A stretch of 64,000 nt of DNA from Bacillus sp. ISL-18 (GCF_018613415.1 NZ_JAGGQG010000008.1:18405-82404), one strand, 5' to 3'; shown: positions 18,335-27,422, counted from the stretch's first letter. The notes: generated by a model from the letters alone, not told the origin. Numbers and translations are program-made.

Positions 18335-18820
18335 ATGGCATTAGTTTCAATCTATACTGTTGGTAGGCTAAACCACCCCTATGATCACCCTGCCTCTCGT
18401 GAATTTTTTCAAGTGGGAAATGAAGTATATCGTCAAGCAACTAAATCAGGTCTTATAGAGACCTTTTCACCCGAAGGAGTCCCTTTCCCTGAAGAAACTG
18501 TAAAAGGAAAGGGTTCTCCTATTCTTACACTAACTGTATGGAGAAGTCTTCAATCCTTATATCGCTTTACTTATTCAGGAAAGCATATGCAAGCATTACG
18601 AGATAGAAGCAGATGGATAGAACCTTATCCAGATAAACACCTATCTTATGTAGTCTGGTGGACAGAAATGATGAGGGATGTCTCATGGGAGGAGGCATTC
18701 AGAAGATACAACCATTATATTAAGCATGGTCCGACTCCTTTTGCATTTGATTTTAAGCATGCATTTGATGAAAAAGGAGAGACGTTCTGGATTAATACTA
18801 ATGGTGACGTTAAAGAATAA
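18335..18820 (+). CDS. DUF3291 family protein
   Basis: A 161-residue protein with the DUF3291 pattern: VSIYTVGRLNHPYDHPASREF near the start, PILTLTVWRSLQSLYRFTY in the middle, and SYVVWWTEMMRDVSWEEAFRR leading to FDFKHAFD. The fold resembles dimeric alpha/beta barrel (antibiotic-monooxygenase-like) proteins, but no activity is known. A GGAGGG ribosome binding site precedes the ATG. It stands alone between two complete copies of the dispersed repeat. Confidence 0.85.
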   Translation: MALVSIYTVGRLNHPYDHPASREFFQVGNEVYRQATKSGLIETFSPEGVPFPEETVKGKGSPILTLTVWRSLQSLYRFTYSGKHMQALRDRSRWIEPYPDKHLSYVVWWTEMMRDVSWEEAFRRYNHYIKHGPTPFAFDFKHAFDEKGETFWINTNGDVKE

Positions 18821-18858
18821 TATACCTTCCTGTGACATTTTAAGTTTTTTTGGAGGAA

Positions 18859-18962
18859 TTTGTGAAGTATTACACTTAAAACTATCGGGTGCAAGTGTTA
18901 AACAAATGATCGCTGCGACGTTCTTTTCCTTGTTGAACTACCAGGCAGGTTAGTTGAAGGAA
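18859..18962 (+). repeat. Dispersed intergenic repeat with terminator
   Basis: Box A (TTGTGAAGTATTACACTTAA, AACTATCGGGTGCAAGTGTT), hairpin GATCGCTGCGACGTTC plus TTTTCC, then box B (CTTGTTGAACTACCAGGCAG, GTTAGTTGAAGG). It follows the DUF3291 gene. Confidence 0.85.
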
Positions 18963-19093
18963 AAAACGTTTTAATCTGAACCTTAAATGTATTGCAAACG
19001 TACTACCTATTCCTTGAAGCAGCTTTCCTTAGTATTCTAATTACAGGAGGAATCTAGTTATAAGGCCACAATATGATGTTGAAGATGCTGAAG

Positions 19094-19147
19094 TAAACGA
19101 AAATAGTTTATTATCCTATTAAAGAGATAAAGATTATTGGTAAATAA
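19094..19147 (+). pseudogene. 3' remnant of a signal peptidase I gene
   Basis: The frame TKIVYYPIKEIKIIGK ending in TAA is almost identical to the last 16 residues of the intact signal peptidase at 30877-31422 (TKMVYYPIKEIKIIGK). The DNA is also nearly identical over about 45 bases. A stop codon (TAA, 19094-19096) directly precedes the matching stretch and nothing upstream matches. As at the intact gene, box A of the dispersed repeat follows. Confidence 0.75.
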
Positions 19148-19166
19148 ATTTTCTCGATGACAGATT

Positions 19167-19205
19167 AGCAAAATCATTGTTCAATTAACTGGGTGCTTTT
19201 ATTGA
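19167..19205 (+). repeat. Dispersed intergenic repeat, box A only
   Basis: CATTGTTCAATTAACTGGGT followed by GCTTTTATTGATGAAG matches the box A that follows the intact signal peptidase gene (31435 onward). No hairpin or box B follows. Confidence 0.6.
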
Positions 19206-19226
19206 TGAAGAAATAGAGGTGAAATA

Positions 19227-19355
19227 GTGCCAACGCCAATTATATTACTCTTGTTACTCCTATCAATTTTAGTTTTTAGAGACGTACAAAACGGAAGGAT
19301 GAAATTTACTGTTAAGAAGTTTATATTGGGTTTAATTATAACGACCTATCATTAA
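19227..19355 (+). CDS. Small membrane protein (42 aa), possibly truncated
   Basis: A GTG start with an AGAGGTGAAAT ribosome binding site opens a 42-residue frame: a Leu-rich TM (PIILLLLLLSILVFR), a short basic loop and a second hydrophobic stretch ending in ITTYH. The abrupt stop within the second TM suggests truncation of a longer membrane protein. Family not established. Confidence 0.45.
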   Translation: MPTPIILLLLLLSILVFRDVQNGRMKFTVKKFILGLIITTYH

Positions 19356-19394
19356 CGTGATAATGTTTTTCATCTTATAAAAATACTATGTGAA

Positions 19395-19480
19395 TTAAGG
19401 TACTTAATCTAACGTGGGCGATAGCCATACAATGGTTACCGCTTGTTAAGCTTACTGGCAGGTTTGTTTAATAACAAGTA
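19395..19480 (+). repeat. Dispersed intergenic repeat, degenerate middle
   Basis: Box A tail (AAGGTACTTAATCTAACGTG), a middle CGATAGCCATACAATGGTTA without a T-run, then box B (CTTGTTAAGCTTACTGGCAG, GTTTGTTTAATAA). Confidence 0.6.
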
Positions 19481-19519
19481 ATGGTTATTGTTTAATATTT
19501 GTTTTATAGAGGTGTTGAA

Positions 19520-19780
19520 GTGAAGATAATTATACAAGCAATTATTGGGTCATTCATAATTCATCTAGCATATTTTTTTACTGTTTTTTTAGTAGGTTAT
19601 ATAAAAACAAGCCTTTATAAACCAAATATTTCAAATGAGTGGGATAATGTCTATCCACTTCAAAATGAAGTAGCGTTCGGTATGATTGTTTCTCCAGTTT
19701 TTATTTTATTAACAATGCTAGGAGTAACTGTATTTTGCGGAATTATAATATATTTTTATAAAAAATTGTTCTTCAACTAA
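19520..19780 (+). CDS. Small membrane protein (86 aa)
   Basis: An 86-residue protein with two strong TM segments (about residues 3-25 and 50-76) and a hydrophilic loop NISNEWDNVYPLQNE between them. The start is taken as GTG at 19520, which has AGAGGTG 5 bases upstream; a TTG at 19499 is in frame but lacks a good site. Unknown function. It is one of several single small membrane genes in the repeat-rich zone; its stop overlaps the next repeat. Confidence 0.6.
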   Translation: MKIIIQAIIGSFIIHLAYFFTVFLVGYIKTSLYKPNISNEWDNVYPLQNEVAFGMIVSPVFILLTMLGVTVFCGIIIYFYKKLFFN

Positions 19781-19836
19781 CTGATGCGGAAATTTTTTCT
19801 TATTGAACAAAAGGGGCCGGTTTGTTGAAGAAGGAT
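19772..19836 (+). repeat. Dispersed intergenic repeat, shortened
   Basis: TCTTCAACTAACTGATGCGG (box A end) and an AATTTTTTCTTATTG stretch are followed by box B (AACAAAAGGGGCCGGTTTGT, TGAAGAAGGA). It overlaps the stop of the 86-aa gene. Confidence 0.65.
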
Positions 19837-19926
19837 ATTTTCTGTTTTTAGCGAATTATCATTTCAAACAAACCTTACACTTAATACAGGTATGGAAAAA
19901 TAACAGGAATATAGGTGGTATGGGAT

Positions 19927-20364
19927 ATGAGGATCAATAGAATAGATCATGTGAGTATAAATGTAAATGATCTTTCAGAGGCTAAAGCGTTTTTTCTTGA
20001 TTTAGGACTTGAAGTGCAAGCGGAATGGGAATTGGATGGAGAACAGTTGGACCGAATAGTTGGGCTTAAGGATGTTAAAACGGCATGTATAGGATTGGGA
20101 ATGCCAGATGGTCAGGCATGGATAGAGCTAGTCAAATTTTATACGCCGTCAGATGAAAAAAATATTCAAAAACCTTTTGCAAATACGCTGGGGATCCGAC
20201 ATATTTGCTTGGCTGTTGAAGATCTTGAATCTATTGTTGCAAAATTGAAAAAGAAATCCACAGAAATTTTTAGTGAGATAGAGCAATATGGAGAAAGTTA
20301 TAAATTATGCTATGTTCGTGGTCCAGAGGGAATTATTTTAGAGTTGGCCGAGAAAATCAGTTAA
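19927..20364 (+). CDS. VOC family (glyoxalase/bleomycin-resistance-type) protein
   Basis: A 145-residue VOC protein with two beta-alpha-beta-beta-beta modules. The first begins RIDHVSINVNDLSEAKAFF and the second RHICLAVEDLESIVAKL, ending YVRGPEGIILELAEK. The metal-ligand positions His (HVSI), His (HICL) and Glu (LELAE) are present, so a metal-dependent lyase or dioxygenase-like activity is possible. ATG at 19927 is preferred (AGGTGG upstream) over the in-frame GTG at 19915. No partner gene. Confidence 0.85.
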   Translation: MRINRIDHVSINVNDLSEAKAFFLDLGLEVQAEWELDGEQLDRIVGLKDVKTACIGLGMPDGQAWIELVKFYTPSDEKNIQKPFANTLGIRHICLAVEDLESIVAKLKKKSTEIFSEIEQYGESYKLCYVRGPEGIILELAEKIS

Positions 20365-20845
20365 ATATTGAAGGGGACTTTAGATGATTTAGACCTCCAA
20401 CTTTAAAGATTTCTTCTTAAACGATCGGGGTTCTTTTACTTTTTAACTTGGCCCTGATAAACTCATTGTTGATTTCAGTATGAAAATTCATAAGCGGAGA
20501 ATTACCGGCTAATGTATAAAGGGTAAGCTTAAGAAGCAGATATAAGCGGAGATATTCCAATAAACTGCTCTAAATAAGACAAAATCCAAAGATTTGGATA
20601 ATATAAACGGAAAAACTTACTTTATTTTTAAGGAAATATGGGTATTTCGCAATTTAAACGGTTTTTCCCCGTTTATTTTCCCCCTATTGAAAACATAAAT
20701 TCAAAAATAGCTTTTTCTAATGGAGTGTTACACGCTTCCCATTTTACTAAATTCACAAACACATCGAATCAATTGACTCGATGTGTTTGTTTATCCTTAT
20801 TCATGCATTCATCTTCGAAAGCTTCTCATTGCATAGATTTTTTAA
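20365..20845. other. 481-bp intergenic region
   Basis: No gene recognised. It contains a degenerate pair of AGCGGAGA elements near 20500-20555 and a 13-bp perfect inverted repeat at 20755-20790 (listed separately). Short open frames here have no ribosome binding sites. Confidence 0.5.
20755..20790 (-). terminator. Hairpin downstream of the efflux operon
   Basis: ACAAACACATCGA / TCGATGTGTTTGT is a 13-bp perfect stem with a 10-base loop. It lies 56 bp beyond the Bcr-type gene stop. The T-run is weak on either strand, so termination efficiency is uncertain. Confidence 0.6.
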
Positions 20846-22072
20846 TTAATCCACATTGATTTCTTTAGAAGAAGGAACAGTTTTTCCATTTTTAATTAGG
20901 ACTACATTGAAGAACACAGCCAAAAAACTGGTAATAAAAATAATGATTCCTAGGGGCAGGGCGGAGTATTCACCAGCTATGCCAACAAGTGGCGAGGTAA
21001 TGGACCCTAATAAAAATGGCAGGATCCCTAGAAGTGCAGAGGCACTTCCTGCAATGTGACCTTGCGATTCAATTGCGAGAGTAAAAGAAATCGGACCGAC
21101 GCTTCCTAACGATACATTGAATAAGAAAAGTGAGATAACCAGTGCAGCTAAAGGTCCGTGAGAAATAACAACAATAAGAACGAATAGACTAGCAACAAAA
21201 GAAGAAGACAATCCAATTAGAAAAATAGTATGTGAAGTCATTCGTCCCGCCTGTAGTTTTACTACCTGAGCACCGATCATTAAACTAACACCATTCAAAG
21301 CGAATAGGATTGAAAATACTTGAGGAGATACTCCATAAATAGTTTGATAAATAAAAGGGCTTCCTGAAATATAAGCAAAACAGCCTGCAAATAAAAAGCC
21401 AGATGCAAGACCATAGCCTATAAATTTTCGATCTTGAAGCAAGGTTTTATAGTTTTTCAATAACCCGTTGAAATTACTTGAAACACGTTGCTCTACAGGC
21501 AAGGTTTCTTTCATTCTCCAGAAAGTGATAATTGTTAGATATATTCCTATAATCGCTGTAACGATAAATACACCGATCCATGAAGTGAAAGAAATAACAG
21601 CAATGCCTGCGAGTGGTGATAGTAATGGAGTAACACTGGTAATCGTCGTAAGAAGGGCAAAAAACTTAGTAAGTTCAGTACCATTATACGTATCACGAAC
21701 AATTGCACGAGCTATAACAAGCCCTGCTGAAGCTGAAAATCCTTGTATAAAACGCAAAATAATAAAAATTTCAACATATGGTGAAATGGCACAACCGGCA
21801 GAAGATAGGAAAAATAAAATCATGGAGAAGAGCAAAGGTCTTCGTCTGCCATAAACATCACTCAACGGACCTATTACGATTTGGCCCAAGCTTAGCCCTA
21901 TAAGGGCAGATGTTAAACTAGCTTGAACCATGGAGGCATTTGTTTCGAAAAATCTCATGATTTCAGGAAATGAAGAAAGATACATATCAACGGTAAACGG
22001 GCCTAATGCACAAAATACGGCTAAGAGGAGGGCAAATCTAACCTGATGTTTATTTGTCCTTGTGTTCAACAT
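20846..22072 (-). CDS. Bcr/CflA-type multidrug efflux MFS transporter
   Basis: A 408-residue, 12-TM DHA1 transporter. Signature blocks of the Bcr/CflA subgroup are LGPFTVDMYLSSFPEI in TM1, motif A as GPLSDVYGRRRPLLF, and IIRFIQGF-type TM4 (ILRFIQGFSASAGLVIARAI), followed by VRDTYNG. Members export drugs or sulfonamide/bicyclomycin-like compounds by H+ antiport. The ATG at 22072 has AAAGGAG at ideal spacing; the TTG two codons earlier does not. It is the third gene of a three-gene operon with an NTF2-like protein and an aldo/keto reductase. Confidence 0.92.
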   Translation of the reverse strand: MLNTRTNKHQVRFALLLAVFCALGPFTVDMYLSSFPEIMRFFETNASMVQASLTSALIGLSLGQIVIGPLSDVYGRRRPLLFSMILFFLSSAGCAISPYVEIFIILRFIQGFSASAGLVIARAIVRDTYNGTELTKFFALLTTITSVTPLLSPLAGIAVISFTSWIGVFIVTAIIGIYLTIITFWRMKETLPVEQRVSSNFNGLLKNYKTLLQDRKFIGYGLASGFLFAGCFAYISGSPFIYQTIYGVSPQVFSILFALNGVSLMIGAQVVKLQAGRMTSHTIFLIGLSSSFVASLFVLIVVISHGPLAALVISLFLFNVSLGSVGPISFTLAIESQGHIAGSASALLGILPFLLGSITSPLVGIAGEYSALPLGIIIFITSFLAVFFNVVLIKNGKTVPSSKEINVD

Positions 22073-22113
22073 TTTCAACTCCTTTTTAATTTAATAAGCT
22101 GCCGATGGGCAGC

Positions 22114-22578
22114 TTAATTCATTTCTTTGCTGTCTTGCCAGACAAAAGTCGATGTTCTTTTAGCAATCAACCATTGCCCTTTTTCAAAGACATATTCATC
22201 CTTATATGAAACTCCAGAAGCATGATTAACTTTTTTTCCTTTTTCGGAACTAATAAGGTCAACTCGGCAATAGAGAGTTCCTTCGGCTTTATTTCCATTT
22301 ATTGAAACAACATGTTGACCATTAATGTGGTAAACTGTTTCAAAATTTGCAAGGAAACGTTCAAACGCATTTCCTATTTGTTCGGTACCTTTCAAACTTG
22401 AAGTTAACTGCCCATTTACATAGGAATCTACTGTTGCGTCTTTAGTGAAAAGCTCTGTTTGCTTCCAAACTTCTTTCTTGTCCGCCAGGATGGAGAAATT
22501 GTCAACAAGTTCCCTTAATGCTCTCACGTTTTCTAGCTCTCCGATTCTTTTCTCTAATCCTTGATTTGTTTTTGTCAT
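22114..22578 (-). CDS. NTF2-like (SnoaL) family protein
   Basis: A 154-residue cone-shaped NTF2-fold protein: the N-terminal helix RIGELENVRALRELVDNFSIL, TELFTKDATVDSYVNG, the internal HINGQHVVSINGNKAEGTLY, and the final EYVFEKGQWLIAKRTSTFVW. This is the SnoaL-like nuclear transport factor 2 family, used for polyketide cyclases, isomerases or hydroxylases; activity cannot be assigned. A GGAGG ribosome binding site precedes the ATG. It lies between the aldo/keto reductase (16-bp gap) and the Bcr transporter in one operon. Confidence 0.85.
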   Translation of the reverse strand: MTKTNQGLEKRIGELENVRALRELVDNFSILADKKEVWKQTELFTKDATVDSYVNGQLTSSLKGTEQIGNAFERFLANFETVYHINGQHVVSINGNKAEGTLYCRVDLISSEKGKKVNHASGVSYKDEYVFEKGQWLIAKRTSTFVWQDSKEMN

Positions 22579-22594
22579 ATTTCTTCCTCCTAAA

Positions 22595-23458
<864 letters not shown>

Positions 23459-23498
23459 TTAACACTATTTTGCCTTATTTCAAATTCATATTGATGGT

Positions 23499-23522
23499 TT
23501 AATACTCACATGTGTATAATAA
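23499..23522. promoter_or_regulatory. Candidate TetR operator
   Basis: An imperfect palindrome, TTAATACTCACA / TGTGTATAATAA (9 of 12 paired), lies in the divergent region between the aldo/keto reductase and TetR genes. Its left arm motif TTAATAC recurs at 23570 and, inverted, at 23647. Confidence 0.5.
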
Positions 23523-23569
23523 GTTAAAAAAAAGTAGGAAACAATCACCAAATTTCTTTGTTTTATGGT

Positions 23570-23655
23570 TTAATACACAAATAAAGTTAAATTGTATATT
23601 ATCTTTTTTCTCAGGTAGCATGTTTAGAACCAATTCATTGCGATGGGTGTATTAA
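23570..23655. promoter_or_regulatory. Inverted operator half-sites before tetR
   Basis: TTAATACAC at 23570-23578 and its exact inverse GTGTATTAA at 23647-23655, widely spaced, share the arm of the 23499 palindrome. The region is a probable autoregulatory control site, by inference from position. Confidence 0.4.
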
Positions 23656-23708
23656 TTCATGGATACAAAAAACTGTGTAAAAATTTATAGATATTGGAGG
23701 TCTTTTAT

Positions 23709-24254
23709 ATGCCCAAAATAGATAGAAGAATAATTAAATCCCAAGAGGCAATAAAAAAAGCATTTATCGAACTAATGAATGAAAAAGGTTTTGATAAAAT
23801 CACGATCCAAGATATTTCCGACCGGGCAAACGTTAATAGAAGGACTGTTTATCTTCATTACTTAGATAAATTTGATATATTGGATAAAATGATCGAGGAC
23901 CACATTAACAAACTGCGAGAATTGTGCAAATCACTTTCCGAAATGGACTTTATTGACGGTGGTGTGCCATTTTTTGAATATTTTAAGAGCAATTATTTAT
24001 TCTTTTCAACGATGTTGGTCGGCGGAGGTGCAGCACAATTTCGAGCTCAATACCTTGAATTCTCCGTTGAGCTGTTAAAAGGCGAAGTCAATGTCACCGA
24101 TGGCAAAAATAAAGGATTGAATGAAGAGATCATTCTTCGATTTGTTGCAGCTGCTTACGTTGAGCTAGTGGAATGGTGGCTTAAAGAAGGAATGCCTTAT
24201 CCGCCACGCGTCATGGCAGAACAAGTGGGGATATTGATAGAGAGAATTTTGTGA
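23709..24254 (+). CDS. TetR/AcrR-family regulator
   Basis: A 181-residue TetR regulator. The HTH lies at about residues 25-50 (ITIQDISDRANVNRRTVYLH, then YLDKFDIL), preceded by the usual SQEAIKKAFIELMNEKGF helix. The C-terminal domain resembles the TetR_C_7 (DhaS-type) group. ATG at 23709 follows TTGGAGG; an in-frame TTG at 23694 is inside that site and is rejected. It is divergent from the AKR-NTF2-Bcr operon, its most likely target. Confidence 0.9.
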   Translation: MPKIDRRIIKSQEAIKKAFIELMNEKGFDKITIQDISDRANVNRRTVYLHYLDKFDILDKMIEDHINKLRELCKSLSEMDFIDGGVPFFEYFKSNYLFFSTMLVGGGAAQFRAQYLEFSVELLKGEVNVTDGKNKGLNEEIILRFVAAAYVELVEWWLKEGMPYPPRVMAEQVGILIERIL

Positions 24255-24442
24255 CGTTTTTTAAACGTTATAAAATTGATTCCACAGAAGGAATAACCAA
24301 ATTCCAATACTTAGCATTCGACTTTTTAAGGGGAATACTATTATACAGTTTTCAATACATCATAAATAATTTTAGTTATAATAAACGATTCCTTTCAAAC
24401 AAATAATCGAATAAAAATGGCAAAGTAGTATTTATATACAAC

Positions 24443-24549
24443 GTTGTAAGGTAATTCACTTACATTGACAAGTGCTTGAGTTGAAGATGGAGTGGCGGCA
24501 GCTGCTCCATTTCTTTTTGTGCTAAATGGCAGGTTAGCTTAAGAAGACT
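24443..24549 (+). repeat. Dispersed intergenic repeat with terminator
   Basis: Box A (GTTGTAAGGTAATTCACTTA, AAGTGCTTGAGTTGAAGATG), hairpin GGAGTGGCGGCAGCTGCTCC plus ATTTCTTTTTG, then box B (TGCTAAATGGCAGGTTAGCT, TAAGAAGA). It lies about 190 bp after tetR. The rest of the 24255-24632 gap holds only AT-rich sequence and the next promoter. Confidence 0.8.
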
Positions 24550-24632
24550 TAGAACTTTCCACTAGTTGAGTACCTGGTGTTATAATAAACAAGGACAACA
24601 ACGACTACAACAACAAAATTGAGGGTGTAAGA

Positions 24633-25058
24633 ATGAAGTTAGATGAGTTTACAATTGGACAGAAGTTTCAAACTAAATCATTAAAATTAACAAAAGAAGA
24701 TATTATGAGGTTTGCAGGTGAATTTGACCCTCAATATATGCATTTGGATGAGGAGAAAGCAAATCAGGGCAGGTTTGATGGAATTATTGCTTCCGGGATA
24801 CATACGTTAGCCATTTCTTTTAAGCTTTGGGTTGAAGAAGGTTTCTACGGTGAGGATGTCATCGCTGGAACACGGATGAACAATATTAAATTTATTAAAC
24901 CTGTGTATCCTGAAGATGAACTGCATATCAATGTTGAAGTTATTGATAAGAAAGCAACAAAAGATGAAACAGGCATCCTTACTGTATCTTTATCTACCTT
25001 TAATGATAGAGATGAAAAAGTTTTTGAAGGCGATCTGTCCGTATTGATTAAGCGATGA
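24633..25058 (+). CDS. MaoC-family (R)-specific hydratase-like protein
   Basis: A 141-residue hot-dog-fold protein of the MaoC dehydratase type. The start is FTIGQKFQTKSLKLTKEDIM; the hydratase motif is recognisable as FAGEFDPQYMHLDEEKA, with catalytic-type Asp and His five residues apart, then GIIASGIHTLAI. Such proteins hydrate enoyl-CoA thioesters or bind them. It is a single gene far from the beta-oxidation operon. GAGGGTG ribosome binding site. Confidence 0.88.
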   Translation: MKLDEFTIGQKFQTKSLKLTKEDIMRFAGEFDPQYMHLDEEKANQGRFDGIIASGIHTLAISFKLWVEEGFYGEDVIAGTRMNNIKFIKPVYPEDELHINVEVIDKKATKDETGILTVSLSTFNDRDEKVFEGDLSVLIKR

Positions 25059-25096
25059 AGGGGAATTGAAAATCAAAGGATTCTAATTGATAAAGG

Positions 25097-25133
25097 GGGC
25101 GACGACTCTACAAGAGGGAGGCCGCCTTTTCCT
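25097..25133 (+). terminator. Terminator after the MaoC gene
   Basis: An imperfect GGCGACGACTC...GAG...GCCGCC hairpin followed by TTTTCC lies about 40 bp after the stop. Confidence 0.55.
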
Positions 25134-25149
25134 TTCGCACAAGAAAGAT

Positions 25150-25240
25150 GACGAAATGTTGCACTAAAATAAAGTGCGATTCTTCAAGAGCGAAGGATCG
25201 TTTTTTTCCTTTTAAAGTAATGGGGAAGGATAGTTGAATA
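25150..25240 (+). repeat. Dispersed intergenic repeat
   Basis: Box A (GACGAAATGTTGCACTAAAA, TAAAGTGCGATTCTTC), hairpin-like CGAAGGATCG with TTTTTTTCC, then box B (AAAGTAATGGGGAAGGATAG, TTGAATAG). Confidence 0.55.
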
Positions 25241-25246
25241 GTTAAA

Positions 25247-25372
25247 GTTCGGGCTGCCAAATGGTGGCTTTTTCTTTTTTACTAGGCTCTGACAGTATTC
25301 ATTGACGGGCAGTTTGTGGAACAGAAAGTATTTATGAAGCAATGCACTAAACTAAAGGGTGCTTGAGTTTAA
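25247..25372 (+). repeat. Dispersed intergenic repeat, modules reordered
   Basis: Terminator-like GGGCTGCCAAATGGTGGCTT plus TTTCTTTTTT, then box B (ATTGACGGGCAGTTTGTGGA), then a following box A (GCAATGCACTAAACTAAAGG, GTGCTTGAGTTTAAC). Two partial copies appear joined in tandem. Confidence 0.55.
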
Positions 25373-25472
25373 CAAAGAGTCGTGTAGAAAGTTGAAGAAG
25401 GAAAACTAATATGAAACAAATATATCCTTAATGCGTATGTATTGGTAATGCGGTGAAAAAGGGGGAATTTTA

Positions 25473-25685
25473 TTGTTTCAGTTTTTTCTAATTGTAGGAA
25501 TAGTAAGTATTATGATTTCAGGTGTGTTTATCGGGGCTTGGGTTGATGGAGACCGTCAAAGAGGAAATTTTTATTCAGAAACCCCAGAAGACAGAAATTC
25601 CAGAACAAAAATAGCGTTAATATCTGGTTTCGTAGGCATAGTTTCTTTATTAATTTCTGGGTTAATTTATTTCATATTTAAATAA
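25473..25685 (+). CDS. Small membrane protein (70 aa)
   Basis: A TTG start after AAAGGGGGAA opens a 70-residue protein with two TMs (about residues 2-23 and 47-68). The soluble loop between them, DGDRQRGNFYSETPEDRNSR, contains a basic/acidic patch. Unknown function; one of the repeat-zone small membrane proteins, with its own ribosome binding site and a terminator after it. Confidence 0.6.
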   Translation: MFQFFLIVGIVSIMISGVFIGAWVDGDRQRGNFYSETPEDRNSRTKIALISGFVGIVSLLISGLIYFIFK

Positions 25686-25689
25686 CGGA

Positions 25690-25762
25690 TTCTAAAGTGC
25701 TTTACTTTAAAAGAGAGTAAAGCCTTTTTCTTGTTAAACTAAATGGCAAGTTTGTTCAATAG
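25690..25762 (+). repeat. Dispersed intergenic repeat with terminator
   Basis: Hairpin GCTTTACT / AGTAAAGC plus CTTTTTC serves as terminator of the 70-aa gene. Box B (CTTGTTAAACTAAATGGCAA, GTTTGTTCAATAG) follows. Confidence 0.7.
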
Positions 25763-25824
25763 TTTTCCATCACAATTGGTATTTACTGTATAATCATAAT
25801 TAGGATACCTTGGGAGGTAAGTAT

Positions 25825-25920
25825 ATGATATTAAATACAATAACACCAATAGCAATATTAGCAGGTCTTGTTTTTCTTGGATACCTAGTGGTTAAGTTAG
25901 TTAAGGTGTTAAAAAAATAG
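25825..25920 (+). CDS. Very small single-TM protein (31 aa)
   Basis: An ATG with a GGGAGGTAA ribosome binding site opens a 31-residue frame, MILNTITPIAILAGLVFLGY then LVVKLVKVLKK: one TM helix and a basic tail. It is close to the minimum size for a gene, but the translation signals are strong. Function unknown. Confidence 0.5.
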   Translation: MILNTITPIAILAGLVFLGYLVVKLVKVLKK

Positions 25921-26023
25921 GAGATTACAAGTTAAATTATTCAAATACAATAAAATATTCTTCTTTTAATTTCCTTTTTTGTTAAAACATGGATAAGTGT
26001 AACAACTGAAAGAGGTGAAGATT

Positions 26024-26254
26024 TTGAAAAAAACAGTATGTGTAGGTTTAATATCATTTTTCGCTGTAAGCAGCTTACTACTATCGATAGGATTTTGGTT
26101 GGATATTAAATTTTTAATGTTTAATTTTTACCTAGAAACTTCAAAGGGATTCGAAGCGGGAGGTTCTTTAATTCCTTTTATTATAGGGTTAATTTGCAGT
26201 TATTTTATCGGTAATTACTATTCAAAAAAAAAGACAACAGAGTTATTAAGCTGA
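26024..26254 (+). CDS. Small membrane protein (76 aa)
   Basis: A 76-residue protein with an N-terminal TM, a hydrophobic middle and a third hydrophobic stretch (IPFIIGLICSYFIG), ending in the basic tail YSKKKTTELLS. TTG at 26024 is taken as the start because AAGAGGTG lies 6 bases upstream; GTG at 26015 falls inside that site. Unknown function. A near-identical copy of its 3' end lies at about 30520-30548. Confidence 0.55.
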   Translation: MKKTVCVGLISFFAVSSLLLSIGFWLDIKFLMFNFYLETSKGFEAGGSLIPFIIGLICSYFIGNYYSKKKTTELLS

Positions 26255-26742
26255 CAGGTGTATCCCTGTATAAGTTTGTGAAGTGTTATGGTTACCTTTC
26301 CAAATAAAATGTAGGGGGGCAAGAGGTGTAATAAAGCAACGCACCAAAGGTAGACATATAGTGTTTAAGGGAACACCTAGACACATCATCCATTAAGAGC
26401 GGTCAATCACGGGAAGATACTTAAGGGAGCATTTATAAAATAATCAAATAGATATTAATTCTTTCAGTTTCAGCTCCTTATCGGAGGCAATGCATTATGG
26501 AGGCATCGCCTTTTCCATTGTCTACTGACGGGACTGTTTGTGGAGCAAAAAGTGTTTGTGAAGCTTTATATTTAAAGACAGACGTTGGAAAATTGGAGAA
26601 AAACTGAAAAATATCACTTCCTATTGCTTATCAAATTATCCAGTTTCTTTAAGAAATTCCATATAGTAAATGGCAGTATAGATAGAAAAAACTGGTGCAA
26701 TATATAGAGAGTTAATATCATTCAATAATGAGGGATGAATCT
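26255..26742 (+). other. Long intergenic region
   Basis: No gene recognised in 488 bp. It contains one dispersed repeat (26484-26560) and short stretches resembling box A near 26272 and 26557. Confidence 0.5.
26484..26560 (+). repeat. Dispersed intergenic repeat with terminator
   Basis: Hairpin GAGGCAATGC...GGAGGCATCGCC plus TTTTCC, then a diverged box B (TCTACTGACGGGACTGTTTG, TGGAGCAAAAAG). The box B resembles the copy at 25289. Confidence 0.55.
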
Positions 26743-27278
26743 ATGTACAGCAAAACAGATAAAATGGGTAGCAAGTATCATTCACTTCAAACTGATATAT
26801 GGCTTCATCACGACTTATTTAGTTTTGGCTGGTTAAGCATCGTCATTATAAATATACTATTTCTTATTATGTTCATTCTCTTAATCGACCGCTATAGAAC
26901 GTTATTGATTTCTTTTGCTTTTATGGTTAGTTTTGTAATTGTTGGTATAGGAAATGAAATAGGCTCTTTTTTTGATTATTGGAGTTATCCTCATCAGTTC
27001 CTTGTTTTTACGCATCGATTTAATGCAGTAGATTTTTCTGTGATGCCCGTAATGATGGCTTTAACTTATCAATACTTTTCAAAGTGGAAACCTTATCTTG
27101 TTCCACTGTTATTATGTCGGTAATAATTTGTTTTATCGGGATACCGATTTTTGTTTTTTGGGGATTGTATAAATTAGAAGATTGGAACTACTTCTACTCT
27201 TTTTTGGTCACGTTGTTAATGTTTATTATGATGAAAATGATGGTTGATTTTGTAAACAATAGATCAAAAAAGAGATAA
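26743..27278 (+). pseudogene. CBO0543-type membrane protein, frameshifted
   Basis: Two adjoining frames make one protein. The first (ATG at 26743 after AGGGATGA) runs through SFFDYWSYPHQF to KWKPYLVPLLLCR and stops at 27123. The second continues in another frame from about 27110 with SVIICFIGIPIFVFWGLYKL, then WNYFYSFLVTLLMF, which is the usual C-terminal half of CBO0543-family membrane proteins. A single indel near 27105-27115 would join them. Unless it is a sequencing error, the gene is broken. Confidence 0.7.
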
Positions 27279-27351
27279 AATTCTAGCTTGAAGTTAATTC
27301 TTTAGATGAGGCGATGCTTTAAGAAGACATCGTCGTTTATGATCACTTTTC

Positions 27352-27422
27352 TACAGCTGTCAGAGTGGCAGCTTTTTATTTTGTATACAGAGCACGCGTG
27401 GCAGGATAGTTTAAGAAGGGAT
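27352..27422 (+). repeat. Dispersed intergenic repeat with terminator
   Basis: Hairpin AGCTGTCAGAGTGGCAGCT plus TTTTATTTTG, then box B (TACAGAGCACGCGTGGCAGG, ATAGTTTAAGAAGGG). It follows the broken CBO0543 gene. Confidence 0.65.
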
